Assembly (NCBI GenBank): GCA_024138025.1
Contig: JAMXBD010001588.1
Location: 248,001 to 312,000 of the forward strand
Source of the DNA: Combretum micranthum
Taxonomy: Eukaryota > Streptophyta > Magnoliopsida > Myrtales > Combretaceae
Length of the DNA: 64,000 nt
Direction of reading: 5' to 3'
Below the pieces are notes generated by a model. The model searched no databases, was not told the origin of the DNA, and saw nothing but the letters and a program-made list of their open reading frames with translations. Made by a program: the position numbers and the translations under genes. Shown here piece after piece: positions 1 through 11,879 of the stretch (its first letter is position 1; each line of letters starts with the position of its first letter).

Positions 1-2640
1 AACCTCGACTTCACCTTAAAACTTTAGAAACTCCCTAAGTACTAGCACCCCTAAGGCTAACTCTTATAAAAAGCGATGTCCTTTAATGCCTACATAGTTC
101 CTGGAGGTCTGATGACCCAATGACATCCAATTGAAGAAACAAATTCACTAATATAGCTTAGGATCACCATGAAACTATAACGCTAGTATGTGATGTGAAT
201 ACCATGCTAATGCAAATATTCTATCATGCAATGTATGTTTGTTCAATTAAATAGTCATATAGTATTAAGTTCATTTATTAAGGCAACCATTCCATTAACA
301 CACATTCATTAGCAATGACAACTCAATGAATACATACAATGTGTGATCACTTTTATTTTAATGAGTTATCAACTGAAACAATCACCAAACAGCAGACAAG
401 TACCCAATTCTCCACACATGTCCAATTACAGTAATATTAGCATGCATGCAACTACATTTCAAGTACAAACAATGTTATAAGTCAATGTTACCCACGTGGC
501 ATACTGGCTAATCCATAATAATCCTCTATGAAGAACCAAAGATTGATGCCCTCTTAAGAAACAAAATAGTACTTATTCATCACTTTTCTTAAAGTATACT
601 TTATTGAATTTTAGTATTCAAACTCATTTTCAGTTCATTAATTTATACTTGATTGAAACATATATTTGAAACAACATATTCCACTTATTAGTCATAGTTT
701 AGTCTAATATATTAATTTAAGCCATTTACAAGTTATCAAGCTTAGATTAACTTAACTTAACTAAGTTGCATAGAATTAATCATTTGATATAGTTACTAAG
801 TCATATTCAGTTATCTTATTAAGTCATTACCATATGTCTATTAGGATCTTAGTTAATCTATTTCATTTTAGTTTATTCAGATTCATTAAGCCAAATTGTT
901 CTTAGGTTGCTTAATTAAGTTCATTTTATACTTAACTTGTATGTTTAATTTAATTAGTTGTTAAATCTATAAGTTCATTTAACTCATTCCTAATTGTATA
1001 AATAACTAACATATCATATTAACAATCATTCATTTAATCTATTTTATGAAGTTTGAATTACTTTATTTTGGGTGAAGCATTTTCGACTTAATGTGTTTGG
1101 GCGATATACATTATAAATGAGGTATTAGTACTTGTTAAATTTGTATTTTGAAGGCCTTAGAGGGTTACTTAAGGTTAACGGATGAATTGAGTCAAGTTTC
1201 GTGCAGTTTGGATGAGAAAAGGTAGAGTTATGAAGGGGCTAGAAAAGTATATGGGCAGGTACACGGGCACATGTATAACCTAGTGTTCTTTTAGAGTTGA
1301 AAGAGTTTTGAGACCAGAGAGAAGCACGAACAGATACATTATCCTATGTTCTTAGCCGTACTATTCTAGAAAACATGTTTTCTTTGAGTTTTTGAGGCCA
1401 GATAAAAGCATGGTTGGATAGGATAAGCCGTGTTCTAGTCGTGCTTCTTCTTGGGTTAAAATCATGTGTTTTCAGGCAACAACAAGGAGCACAACTAGTT
1501 ATGGTATCCCATGTTGACCTTGTGCTCTTTGCTCTGTTGACTTCATTCAAAACTTAACCATTTTTATTTCTTATTTTACATCATTTTTCAACATCTAACA
1601 TCTTATACTCACCATACAAACTTAGAATCATCATTTATAACATCTATATATGTGTTTTTATTTTATATTTCATCAAAATCCTAATTCTAACATGCATGAT
1701 CTCACTTAAGTTTTAACATATAACTTCATATATTATAAGTTTACAAGTTTTATCTTAAATCCTACATATAACTAGCATTAATTCATCACATACATGCAAT
1801 AACAACAATCAAACAAGAATACAACCTAACTTACAAGTTTTCTTAACATAAGTCTCTTAATCTTTGTTGCTACTACTCCTCCTCCTAAGTTGATGTGGCT
1901 CCTTCTAGCTTAACTCTCATATTCTATCTTCTTTCTTAACCTTGATTTCTCTTATGATCTTATTTAATTTGAGATTTTGAGTTGGATTTATGAAAAGGAA
2001 AAGAAGATGGAAAGAAGAAGAAAGGGAAAAGAAACAAAAGAAGAAGAGAAAAAGAAGAAGAGGAGGCAGTAAAGTCAAAGGCGAAAAGGAAATAAGGGAT
2101 AAAGTTAAAGATATTTTCGGATAAGGATTTTACGTTGAAACCTTTCAGATGATTTTTTTAAGTATTGAAAATAATTAGGAAGTAATTTCAGAATTCATAT
2201 GAATTGAAAATCTAGTTTATGAATTCAATTTGTAAGAAATTGACATTTAATCGATTTAGGCTTGAGAACTGATATTTTTAAACAAGCAATTGAATTCAAA
2301 AATCATAGGGATTTAGGAAATGGAAGTCAAACTAAAGTTCAAAGGTTTAGAAATTTGCAAAACACTTAAATATATTTAGATGCTTATGGAAATAAAATTG
2401 AAGAAAAGGAGTTTAAATGAATAATTGGGAAGGATTGAGTAATTTGGTTCCTTGAAAAATGTCATTGTGGCAAATAGGTGATTTAAAATAATATATAAAA
2501 TCTTAAATTTCAATTTAAATCTACTTACTAATTTATATCTATTTATCTAAACATGTTATCCGATTTACTTTAATTAATTTTATTTATTATCTAAATTAAA
2601 GTTGATATTTAGTTTGGAATTGGAAATTTAGGACCTTCAA
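1..2640. repeat. LTR-retrotransposon-derived non-coding DNA
   Basis: No coding frame is supportable. The stretch 1-540 resembles 21,640-22,150 in order and wording: in both a GTCCTTTAATGCC-like phrase is followed by a GGATCACCA phrase and then an ACAAACAATGT phrase before a GTTAC(C)CA phrase (470-500 here, 22,065-22,105 there). This suggests two diverged copies of one LTR or leader region. The rest (600-2640) is AT-rich with A/G-rich runs at 1,990-2,110. Family and boundaries are not resolved. Confidence 0.35.
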
Positions 2641-2649
2641 ACAAGAATT

Positions 2650-3360
2650 TGGTTTCAATATTTATAGGTATTACTACAACAGGATTAGAAAAGATCACGC
2701 TGCCAATCATGGTCGAGACCATAATATGAATCGCAAGCAAGGTCACACCCTTGTTAACGCCCATGATCATTCTTTATATATTGATCAGTTTGTATCATGG
2801 GCATCATCACGTCTGTGATAGTCTTAAATTGCATGTTCTGCTTGTATCACGGGCTGTATCATGCCTGCGATGCACAAGGTATCAACTTTTACTTTTTTCC
2901 TTCATCCATTTTCCTAAATTTGATTTATCTAACTAGTTTTTATGGTTTCATTTTTAGCAAAAACATCTCAAAATCAACATATGAAATCATATTCTTGACT
3001 TATAACAGTTTAATACATTTACTCATCATTTTTCCTTATTGCATTTGATCAAACACCTAGTCTACACAAATATATGCATATTTAGGTTTTTCAACATATG
3101 TTTATATATCACTAGTTTATAAATTTTATCATTAATCCTATGTCTATTTAACACTAATTTATCAAAATCATGCATTCACAATAATCAATTTAAAGAAATA
3201 AATTAAATTTACTTGTTTAGCAAAGATAAGCAATTAAATCTTCATTACTGCTGCTACTACTTCTTTAGTTAATGAAGCTTCTTTATGCATATTTTCTTAC
3301 TTCAGTCTTGATTTCTATCCTCAATTTCACTTAAAATCTTATTGAAATAGAGATTTAGGT
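2650..3360. repeat. Gypsy LTR fragment with CATGAT/ATCACG motifs
   Basis: Between 2,690 and 2,880 the sequence repeats short inverted motifs built from ATCACG, CATGAT and GTGATA (for example CGCCCATGATCATT and ATCACGGGCTG). The same style is found at 19,380-19,800, 28,150-28,560 and 30,500-30,990, the last two inside the LTRs described below. I therefore read this as a piece of the same LTR family. Two small open frames here are low-complexity and not genes. Confidence 0.35.
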
Positions 3361-3773
3361 TGATTAGACTAACCACAACTCTAAAGACCTTTATAGGGTC
3401 CTTAAGATGCCACATCAGCTTTTGAATGATCTCTTCTTTTTAAGAACATCACCACTTTATCCCTAGATTCCTTAGACAAGATCTTTCACAACTTTTTAAG
3501 ATTTTGTGGCCTCATGGACTTTTTATATAATACCCTTTTTTTTTCAAGTGATAAATGTAAATGATGATGTACAAAATTATGTAAGAATAAATTAAATGAA
3601 AATAGAAAATATATGTAAATGCATTATTAATTAATATTTAATTTATTATTATTTCAAATCATAATTAATTTAAATTTAATAATGGATCTAACAATATATT
3701 AAATAACATAACACAAAAAGGAAGAAAATCATTTAGCTTAGGACCATATGCAAGAAAAAAATACAATCATAGA

Positions 3774-5178
3774 TTAATTTGAAGTACATAATGACAATTT
3801 AAAAAAAAACAAAATAAAAAACCACTTTAGAACATATACTTTGAAACTACTAATCAACAAACATGAACTAGAATTTCCAAATCGTTGCCATTCGTGTTTA
3901 ATCAAGTTGGCCTGTGGTTGATGATGCATTACTCTATCATGTAGTCGAAAATTATTTTCAATGTATGTCGCATAATTCGTAATGTAATTACAAGAGATAT
4001 GAGGTGTCGAATCACTAATGCCTTCCAATTCATAATCTAGAACTTCGTAACTAAAGTTACGTTAATCCTCAATAATCATATTATGTAAAATTGTACATGC
4101 TCTCATTATTTGTCCCATAACCTCCTAATCCCAAAAATGTAAAGGCTCACGAACTATATGAAAACAAGATTGTACCACTCCAAAAACCCATTTAACATCT
4201 TTTCTACACCTTTTTGGTGCCTAATAAATAATCGATCCTTTTGACCACGTAGGTATGGAATAAATTTGATAAAAGTTGACCATTCTGGATATATACCATC
4301 TGTAAGATAGTATCCCATATTGTAATTTCCACCTTTAACAGTGTAGTTGATTGGAGGAGCTCATTTCTCTAAAACATCATCAAATAGGCGAGAGCACTCT
4401 ACCATGTTAATATCATTGTTTGATCCTGAAACACCAAAGGATGCATGCTATATTCAAATATCATATGAAGCAAAGATTTCAAGCATGATTGTTGTACTAC
4501 CATGTCACCTTGAGTATACATACGATGCTATACAAGTAGACAGTTCTTCCACTCTCAATACATACAATCAATGTACCCCAACATGCTAAGAAATCCACGT
4601 TGCTCAGGAACAACTAGTAAACATTGAATATCAGCAGAATTAGACCTGTGTAGATATTTATCACCAAAACACGCAATAGCACCTTCAACAAAATGCTTGA
4701 CACACTTCACTATTGTACTTTCAGCTAAGCAAATAGTCATCTAAAATATCATTTGTTACCCCATATACAAACATCCGAATATCTATTAGGCACTTTTGCA
4801 AAGGTGAAGCGCTAAGTTTACCAACAACATCTCTTGTTTGTTTGAAATAGGAGGAGAAATTTTGTAATGCTTGTATCATATGATACGAAGAAATACAACT
4901 TTCCTCATGTAAAATCTTCATCGCAATTGCTCATCTATATACCGGATTATCTTAGAAGTAGTTGTTATACAAACGATTTTGATCTTCAATACGACCTCTA
5001 TCTATATATCGTATCTTTCATCTTGTCATGGAAGAACTCACTCACACTTAACTCTAGAAGCATTTGATATAAAGAGTTAATAAGCTTTGTTCTTGTGCTA
5101 CTAAATGATAGGAATGGTTCTTTAGCTACCTTATAGGCTGCCTCTTCTAACTCTGAATTAGAGTTACTTCTTGACATG
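3774..5178 (-). pseudogene. HARBI1/ALP1-like transposase, decayed
   Basis: Reading the minus strand from an ATG at 5,178, the fragments run in the family order but in changing frames with stops. In order these are: an N-terminal piece (SRSNSNSELEEAAYK), a YFKQTRDVVGKLSASPLQKC helical region (4,921-4,721), GAIACFGDKYLH, then EQRGFLSMLGYIDCMYWEWK around 4,600-4,550. Next come YYLTDGIYPEWSTFIKFIP near 4,320-4,260, GQKDRLFIRHQKGVEK, and a C-terminal tail ISDSTPHISCNYITNYATY (4,028-3,774). The IDC and TDGIYP motifs carry acidic residues of the DDE-type active site known for this family, so those positions survive. At least three frame changes and several stops rule out a working enzyme. Family identity is secure from motif order; exact start and end are approximate. 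Confidence 0.8.
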
Positions 5179-5217
5179 ATTATGTAAGAGGGTGAATTGG
5201 TATTGATGTAAAAGGAA

Positions 5218-5464
5218 GGGGTAAATTACACCACTGGGTCACAATGTTTGGGGTAAATTCATTTTAGGTCACAACATTTGGATAGTAAGTTCATTTAGAT
5301 CAGAACATTTGGAAAAGTGATTCAATTCAGGTTACGATGGACACATGTCACCTTCTCTTGTTGACACATATCCACCGTGACCTGGATTGAATCAATTTTC
5401 CAAACGTTGTGACCCAAATTAAACTTACTCCTATATGTTATGACCCACTAGTGTAATTTACCCT
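5218..5464. mobile_element. Mutator-type foldback MITE, copy 1
   Basis: A 247-bp element whose two halves are inverted copies. The left end reads GGGTAAATTACACCACTGGG and the right end, on the other strand, AGGGTAAATTACACTAGTGG. It is flanked by a perfect 9-bp direct repeat TAAAAGGAA at 5,209-5,217 and 5,465-5,473. A 9-bp duplication with long inverted repeats is the signature of Mutator-like insertions. It sits just upstream of the Harbinger transposase start (5,178), so it entered after that element was in place. Confidence 0.75.
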
Positions 5465-5530
5465 TAAAAGGAAATGTGAGAGTTCTTAGTGAGAAAGTGC
5501 TTCTCTGCCCGTATATAAAGAAGATTAATG

Positions 5531-5690
5531 GATGCTTTTACAATGGCTAGTTTTTCTAGATTGATTTGATTGACAAATGCTTTTGCAACAGCTAGTTTTT
5601 TTAAATTGATTTGATTGACACATACTTTTGTAACGGCTAGTTTCTTTAAAATAATTTCATTAATAAATGCCCTTACATTGAATAATTTCA
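5531..5690. repeat. 45-bp minisatellite
   Basis: Three full units and a partial fourth start at 5,531, 5,576, 5,621 and 5,666. Each begins with a phrase like AATGCTTTTGCAACAGCTAG and ends in GATTTGATTGACA. Because 45 is a multiple of three, a repetitive 15-residue open frame appears on the minus strand (5,709-5,464), but it is a by-product of the repeat and not a gene. It lies between the two Harbinger ORFs, where CAACGGCTAG-like repeats are often seen in this family. Confidence 0.75.
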
Positions 5691-5771
5691 TTAAATAAAC
5701 GCAATACATAATATAAAGCTATTTGTAGAACTAATTGTTAATTTAAAATAGAACTAATGATTGCTTTTTCT

Positions 5772-6990
5772 TTAAATTATTTCCTTTTGCATCTCTTCAA
5801 TCCATTGCCTTTGCACTTCATCCATTGATGATGTATCAACAAATATTATCAATTTCTCCCATTCGAGCTGATTCTGACATTCCCTTTGTTCGATGTCTTC
5901 ATTATATTTAGGCAACACATCAACTTTCCCATGATCCGTGCTGCTTAAACCTTCTAACTTCTCAGCCAACTCTGGTACCGCCTTACTATTTTCAACTTTT
6001 TCTTTTGCTTTCCCCTTAGTTGTCGCTTTGTCAAGTGGTTGAATTACAACTTTAGCAACCTCATCATCTTGAGGTAGATCATTATTTGAGGATAAACTTG
6101 TATACGCTCCAAATGTACTCATCTTGGTGCGCTTACTTTAATTCTTTTTGTCATTTCCAATTTGAGACCTCTATTTAGTTTCATTTCACAAAATAACCCA
6201 ATAATGCCCAACCATGCATTGTTTTTTTTTTTTTTTGTTCTATTTAAACAAATCATAAGCATCTTTTATATAGTCATTCTCATTCTTTCTGCTTTCAATC
6301 CATCATTTTGTTTGAACATAGCAAGCTCCAAATTTCAATGCATCCTCGGAGATTTTCATCCACCTTAATTTGCATTGTTGCCATGTTTGTCTCCACGGAT
6401 TTTTTTCACCCTCCTAGGCTTGCCTTTCTTGAAGCTCTCATGGACTCGTTGCCAAAAACTTTGCATCGGCTAACTATTTCCAATAATTGGATCTTTACTT
6501 ATCCTTAATCATGCATAATTAAGGAGTTTGTCATTAATATACTCCTACTTTTTCCTATGTCCGTCATCCTCTTCATTTTTGTTATCCTCCTCATCCTCTA
6601 AATCTCTTTATGTAGAGAATTTTGGATACTATGAAGTTGTGCCACTAGGTGTTTATGGTGTCTGATCAGTTGTAGGTTGAGAAAGATGCACTCTAGTGTA
6701 ACTAAATTGTTGTATGTTTTTGGGACTAAAGTGAGGAGGACATTGAAAATATATACACATTATAGTTCTTGGGTTTTGAATGAAACAGAATGATGGATTA
6801 AAATTTTGTAGGCCTTGACTTGTCTCATATTTGGAAAATTTGGAGGATTTTGAAAATTCGGGGGACCTTGAAAAAATATACCATATGAAAAATAAGAGGC
6901 ATTTTGTGATTTGAAGGTATTTTAAAATTTTTGATGTCTTGCGGATGATTGAAATGTGGCAACCTTTAAGGATTATTGGGATCCATATGC
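5772..6990 (-). pseudogene. Harbinger Myb/SANT-like accessory ORF, decayed
   Basis: The C-terminal part is still open (6,122-5,772, 116 codons). It has a Lys/Glu-rich linker with KGKAKEKVE and ends in FVDTSSMDEVQRQWIEEMQK, the pattern of the C-terminal region of plant 'glutathione S-transferase T3-like' Harbinger partner proteins. Upstream on the same strand, out of frame, are FWQRVHESFKK (about 6,460) from the Myb-like domain and an Asn/Pro/Phe-rich leader with CPPHFSPKNIQQF and PTTDQTP (6,780-6,655). In intact elements this protein binds DNA and brings the nuclease to the ends. Internal stops and frame changes make this copy non-functional. The start near 6,968-6,990 is inferred from the Met-Asp-Pro-Asn-Asn-Pro phrase. 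Confidence 0.65.
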
Positions 6991-7464
6991 AACTCAAGTA
7001 TCAACTATGAGATAATTTTTGAAGTAAGGTAAGTTTTATTGAATTTTTAAGTGAATGGTGAAGGTAAATTTCACATATTTATAGGTGAAGAAAAAAAAAT
7101 CATTTGATTTTGCCATTGTGAAATTTAGAACATTCGAGTGAAAAGTTAACTAAGGAACTAAAATTGAAAAAGAATACGAAAGTTGCCATTTTGAAATGCG
7201 ATGGTTGGAATTCCAATTGAAGCAAGCACTGGAATTGCAAGAATCAATAAAGAATCAATTAAAAAATAAATAAATAAGTAAGCGGCAACAGTTGCATTTT
7301 AAGCCGCAATGTTTGACCAAGCTTGGAATAAAATAAGGAAAAATGAAAGAGAAGGAGAGATCCTTCACAAAGGACCCGGTTTAAATTTAAAGACCTCCCC
7401 CATTTAGTAGGATCTTAAAAAGTGAGGTCTTCGTGTCAATGACCCTCAGATCGGGGTCCTCATG

Positions 7465-8390
7465 ATGAGAGAAAAAAAGAGAGAAATGAAGAGAAAATTA
7501 GAGAAGGAAATAGAAAGTGTAACTGAATGAAAGAAGAAACGAAAGAAAAAAAAGATAAGGATTAGGTTTTTTAAAGATATTATATAGGGCCATAAGCTTG
7601 GTATTGGGCTTTAAATGGGTTGGCCTCTTAGTCCATAAGTTTTAAGAATTTGCAATAATTAGAAAGAGATAAGATGATTTAGGGAATATAAATTGATAAA
7701 TTGAATTATAAATTTAGCTTAGAAATTTAATTCGTAGGAATCTGATATTTAATTTGAGTTTGGGAATTTAGATTTAGGAATTGATATTTATGATTAAGTA
7801 GTAGGGTTTAAACTTATAGGGATTAAGAAATTGGAATTTAAACATAAATAACTATATATTTAGGGATTTAAGTGATTGGACTTAAGAAATTGAGTTCAAT
7901 TTAATAATTGAAGTTTAAGGGTTCAGGAATTTACTAAATTGCCTAAGTTGCATGTTTAAGGATTTAGGGAATAGAAATTGGAAGAATATGAGATTCAAAT
8001 TGATAGTTGGAAAGAATTTAGTATAATAATTAATTGAAATAAGTAACTGAACTTAAGAAATTTAGTTCATTTGAGAATTGGAAGGGATGGAGTTGTTTAG
8101 TTTGTTGGAATAGAAAATTAAAGCATAAGAGATAAGTTAAAAGGTGTATTCGAAATCTGTAATTTCAACTAAGTCTATCTACTAATTCGATTAGATTATT
8201 TTATCTAATCACTCTCTATATTTTAGTTTACTTGATTCATTTTATTAAACTATCCAATTTCAATTTTTAAATTAAACTTAAATTAAAGTTCACAATTAAC
8301 TGCCTATTGTACTATTTAATTACAACATTTCTAACTTAAGTTGACAAAAATTTGGAGCATTTCAATTGCTCCCATTTTAGTATTAGTAGA
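7465..8390. other. Intergenic, AT-rich, no gene seen
   Basis: A purine-rich start (7,465-7,560) is followed by a monotonous A/T/G-rich tract with repeated GAAATTGGA/TTTAGGAATT-like phrases between 7,680 and 8,110. No coding frame, RNA gene or clear element end is supportable. Confidence 0.5.
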
Positions 8391-8394
8391 TGGC

Positions 8395-8990
8395 TATTAT
8401 AAAGGTTCAAGTGCAAGCGAAGAGGGCTCGCTTGGCTCCGTCTCCTCTCTGGTCGAACTACTACTAAAATAGGAGGGTATCTGAGCCCCAAACCTCTTGG
8501 CTATAGCCAAAAACCCTTCCTTAATCATTTGCTTCAAGCTTCTCTACTCTTCCCCCAGTTGAGCAATTTCTTACTCTAATCTAGCAAAGTTGGCAGTAAA
8601 ATAGTTAGTGATAGGCGAGGGAATACTAGATCTACCTTAGGCCTCAATGTCAAAACTGGGGTTAGACACTTTAGTTGCACCTCATTGGCAAAATGGAGTA
8701 ATAAGTAGGGGCTCGTATTCCCCAACAAGATCTTTGGGGTCATTCATTCTTGATCAAGCCCTTACATTATTCAGGATTTTCGCAATCATAGCCCCTTACA
8801 TATACTCTCTTACTCGAGTTAGAGGCCTAATGCCTGATAGCAAAAGTAAGAAGCATCCTTACATTTACTTGATACCCCTTAACCATGCTATAAAGGGAAG
8901 GATATCATCATTAGCTACATACCCTACAGTCTCCAGCCTTGAGTTCATAGAGCGCATTGGCATGTAGTGTATGATTGTAAGCCTCTAGAT
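8395..8990 (-). pseudogene. 'Putative plant transposon' ORF fragment, copy 1
   Basis: On the minus strand, broken frames spell a protein common in plant retroelement-rich DNA: TRVREYMEGAMIAKILNN-like (8,815-8,750), then ITNYFTANFARLE, a coiled-coil-like EIAQLGEE, QMIKEGFLAIAKRFGAQIPS and YFSSSSTREE near 8,460. The same order and strand recur at 32,700-33,520, so the two are copies of one repeat. The plus-strand open frame at 8,647-8,967 is only the shadow of this. Several stops show that it is dead. The biochemical role of the family is unknown to me. Confidence 0.6.
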
Positions 8991-9800
8991 TTTTCAATAA
9001 ATATAAGTAAAACCCTAAGAACCGGAAGTCAAACCGAAACCTTAAAATCAACTTAGCTTTATATTAAGTTTAGTGAATCTAGATTCGGCAATCCCACGTT
9101 CTTAACCCCTAATCGACGGAATTAAGATTATTGTGGATAATAGTTCGTAATAATATAGGAAAACTTAAAAATATCATATTCGTTAATTTTTAGTGTGTTT
9201 TAGATTTGAACGTGATCAGTTTTTGAAAACCGTGCCTTGGTACATCGGACGGTGAGAATATTTCAATAATACCATTAGACTCGTAAAAATATAAAATTTT
9301 CAAAAATACCAGTTTTAGAATTTTTTTGGTAACTAAAAATATCATATATAAGCCATTTACGCGTAATTTCTTTACTATCGGTATTTTATTTGTTTAGTCT
9401 ACTATTCATAGTATTATTTTCACTATTCATTACTATTTCACTATCTCTACTTTTCTTGCACTCTATTCTTACACTCAACTATATCAATTCTTTATAATTT
9501 ACCTTTCCCATACAACTTTATTCACATCACACCTTACACGTTATTTCTTTTCATTACAAAACAATAAAAATAAATAATTTCTCCCCCCTTCTACGTTATG
9601 GTCGGTGCAACCCCACTCCCTCTCCCTCAATTATTTTTATTTTTCATTTTATTTAATTACATCTAATTTCTACTCCAAAACTCTATAAATATCCCTTTCC
9701 TCCTTCATTCTTTTCTCACACTTTCTTACCTTAACAAAACTCTTGCAAAATCACTTCTCAAATCCTATCTCTACCATTTTTCTCTCAAATACTCTCTTCC
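8991..9800. other. Intergenic, no gene seen
   Basis: A/T-rich sequence with C/T-rich tracts at 9,420-9,800. It may be the flank or leader of the hAT element that follows. Nothing codes convincingly. Confidence 0.4.
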
Positions 9801-10943
9801 ATTGTTATCAAAATCGTGTTTCTACTCGTACGTTTCTAAGATTTTACGAGTTTGTGAGCCTCTTCAGATTCAACTCGTGTAAAAAATCAGAAATTGAGTA
9901 AACTTGGAGTAGAATTGCAAGTTTAAAACGTAAAATTGCTCATGTGGACTGATTTTAGCGATTTTCATTATGCAACTTCTAATTCAAATTTAAACTTTCA
10001 TAGGCTACATTCACCGCAAGCCCATATGTATGTCAATTCATTCTGCGTGACTTCGTAGCCTGTAGGGTATTGGCTACTCAGCTGTCTTCTACTTTTCATT
10101 GAAAAAAAAAATCACAAAGCATCAGAGTGAGTTCATCTTCGTTATCTTCGTGTGTGACTTCTTTTAGTTTCTCCATTTTGGTCGTGGCTTCGCGGGTTGT
10201 TCTAGGCATCTGATATTCTAGTGTGACTGTGTGAGTTCATCAATCGTCATCTTCGTCTACTGGTTTCGTCAAGCCAAGTAGCCAACTATCAAGTTAGTTT
10301 TTTTCCCCCTATTCCATATCTAAGTGTTAGATTTATTTTTATTGAAGAACTATTTTCAAATAAGTTATCTTTCTTTGTTCTGGATCTAGACCTTCTGGTG
10401 ACTGGTGGTATTGTTTCATAAGTTAATTCATTAGTTTTTTTTTTTTTTTTTTGTATAGGAAGACATGAATTTACAATAATTAGTATGAGTGTATGAGTAT
10501 GTATGACCATGCAAGATTGAGTGACTGCCTACTGACGGAATTAATGTTATCTATATATTTAGAAAGAGTTTCAGTAGATTGAGAATTTTTTTTAATCATA
10601 ATATATATTACATGTCAAACAGGGCCTGTGTGCTAGATGAATCTATGAAATATGTTGAGAAGATTATACAACTCGTAATATTTTTTGAACATTTATGAAT
10701 GTAAGGGGAATCATAAACCTTATATTATATGATTAAATTTTTATTGAAAGTAAGCATAAAAAAAATATATCATCTCTCAAAACCTTTGAAAGTAGTTATT
10801 CTCATGCCAGGCTTTCTATAAAAAAAGAAAGGCATTCATAAGGATTGAAACCAAAAGCGTTTTGTTCTATTTTTTTATTTTTGGTCAAAATAAACACAGA
10901 TTATTTCTTCTCATGGAAAAGGCATATTCTGTATATGTATGTA

Positions 10944-10944
<1 letters not shown>

Positions 10945-10974
<30 letters not shown>
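10945..10974. repeat. (TA)n microsatellite
   Basis: An uninterrupted run of about 15 TA units inside the hAT leader region. Confidence 0.9.
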
Positions 10975-10978
<4 letters not shown>

Positions 10979-11879
10979 CCCAATTCAATTATAAAGTTAT
11001 GGTTTAATGGAGGATGGCCTAGTTTTGGAATATAGACTGAGATGCAGAGTAAACACTATGAGAACAATAAAGTACAATGACACTCATAAGAATTACTTGC
11101 ATTTTTTTTTCTTCTTTTGAACAAAGTTGTATAAAATTTAAGCTCCCCACTTTAAGATACACAGGTACAGCTTGTTCATGTTTAAGTTTGAATAGAATTT
11201 TGCTAGATCACGTTGAAGTCTGATTTAATAGATGTAAGGTGTGTGCTAAAAAATTATTTGAAAACCTTTCCCTGCTTATGGTATTACATATTCAACAAAA
11301 CATACTATGTGAAACTAATAAAAGGCAAAAATATGATTAAACAAAAAAAGAATCAAATTCAACTTCCGTTCTGATGCGATCCTAAATTTGAAGGGAAACT
11401 CTATTGATTCATCCAAAACTTTAAGTTAGAGGTGAATGTTTTGTCTAGCCTTTAATATCTTTAATATATCTATTTAATTTTTGTGGTTGGATATATTTTC
11501 ATTTTTTATAAGCTACCATCGACTAATAATATATATCATTTAGTTGCTTTTTATCGTTTATTATTATATGCACATAAATGTAGATCCAAATATATTATAT
11601 ATCAATTATAATACACTTATAACATCATGGCAAGATAGGTTTTCAAAGGTTTTATTGGTAGCTATTAATTTTATGAGAGACTAAATATGCTTACTTTCTC
11701 ATATAAGAAAGTAATTTCGTCACTAGTTATGCCATGAAGTTTTACCCTTTTTTTTCCAATGAAGTGCATAATGAATTTTATATTTTCGTATAGCTTATAT
11801 TTGCTTTCTTTTTTCCCACTTATTTTTCCTTTGATTTCATATTATTTCTTTCAGGGACATAAGTAGCAATTGAGTTGAA

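Larger units (their letters stand above)
3380..7460 (-). mobile_element. Degenerate PIF/Harbinger DNA transposon
   Basis: Two adjacent minus-strand pseudogenes match the standard two-gene layout of plant PIF/Harbinger elements: a Myb/SANT-like accessory ORF (about 6,990-5,772) and a HARBI1/ALP1-like nuclease (about 5,178-3,774). Possible diverged terminal inverted repeats are seen outside them: AGGGTCCTTAAG near 3,393 and, on the other strand, GAGGGTCATTGACA near 7,445, followed inward by ACTTTTTAAGAT-type phrases on both sides. The right flank also holds a local hairpin (AAGACCTC at 7,391 against GAGGTCTT at 7,424). The expected 3-bp target duplication was not identified, so the ends are approximate. 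A Mutator-type MITE at 5,218-5,464 and a 45-bp minisatellite sit between the two ORFs. Confidence 0.65.

Noticed and set aside
3400..7460. Exact Harbinger terminal repeats and TAA/TTA duplication
   Set aside because: Only short, diverged matches were found, so I give approximate ends and do not claim a duplication.
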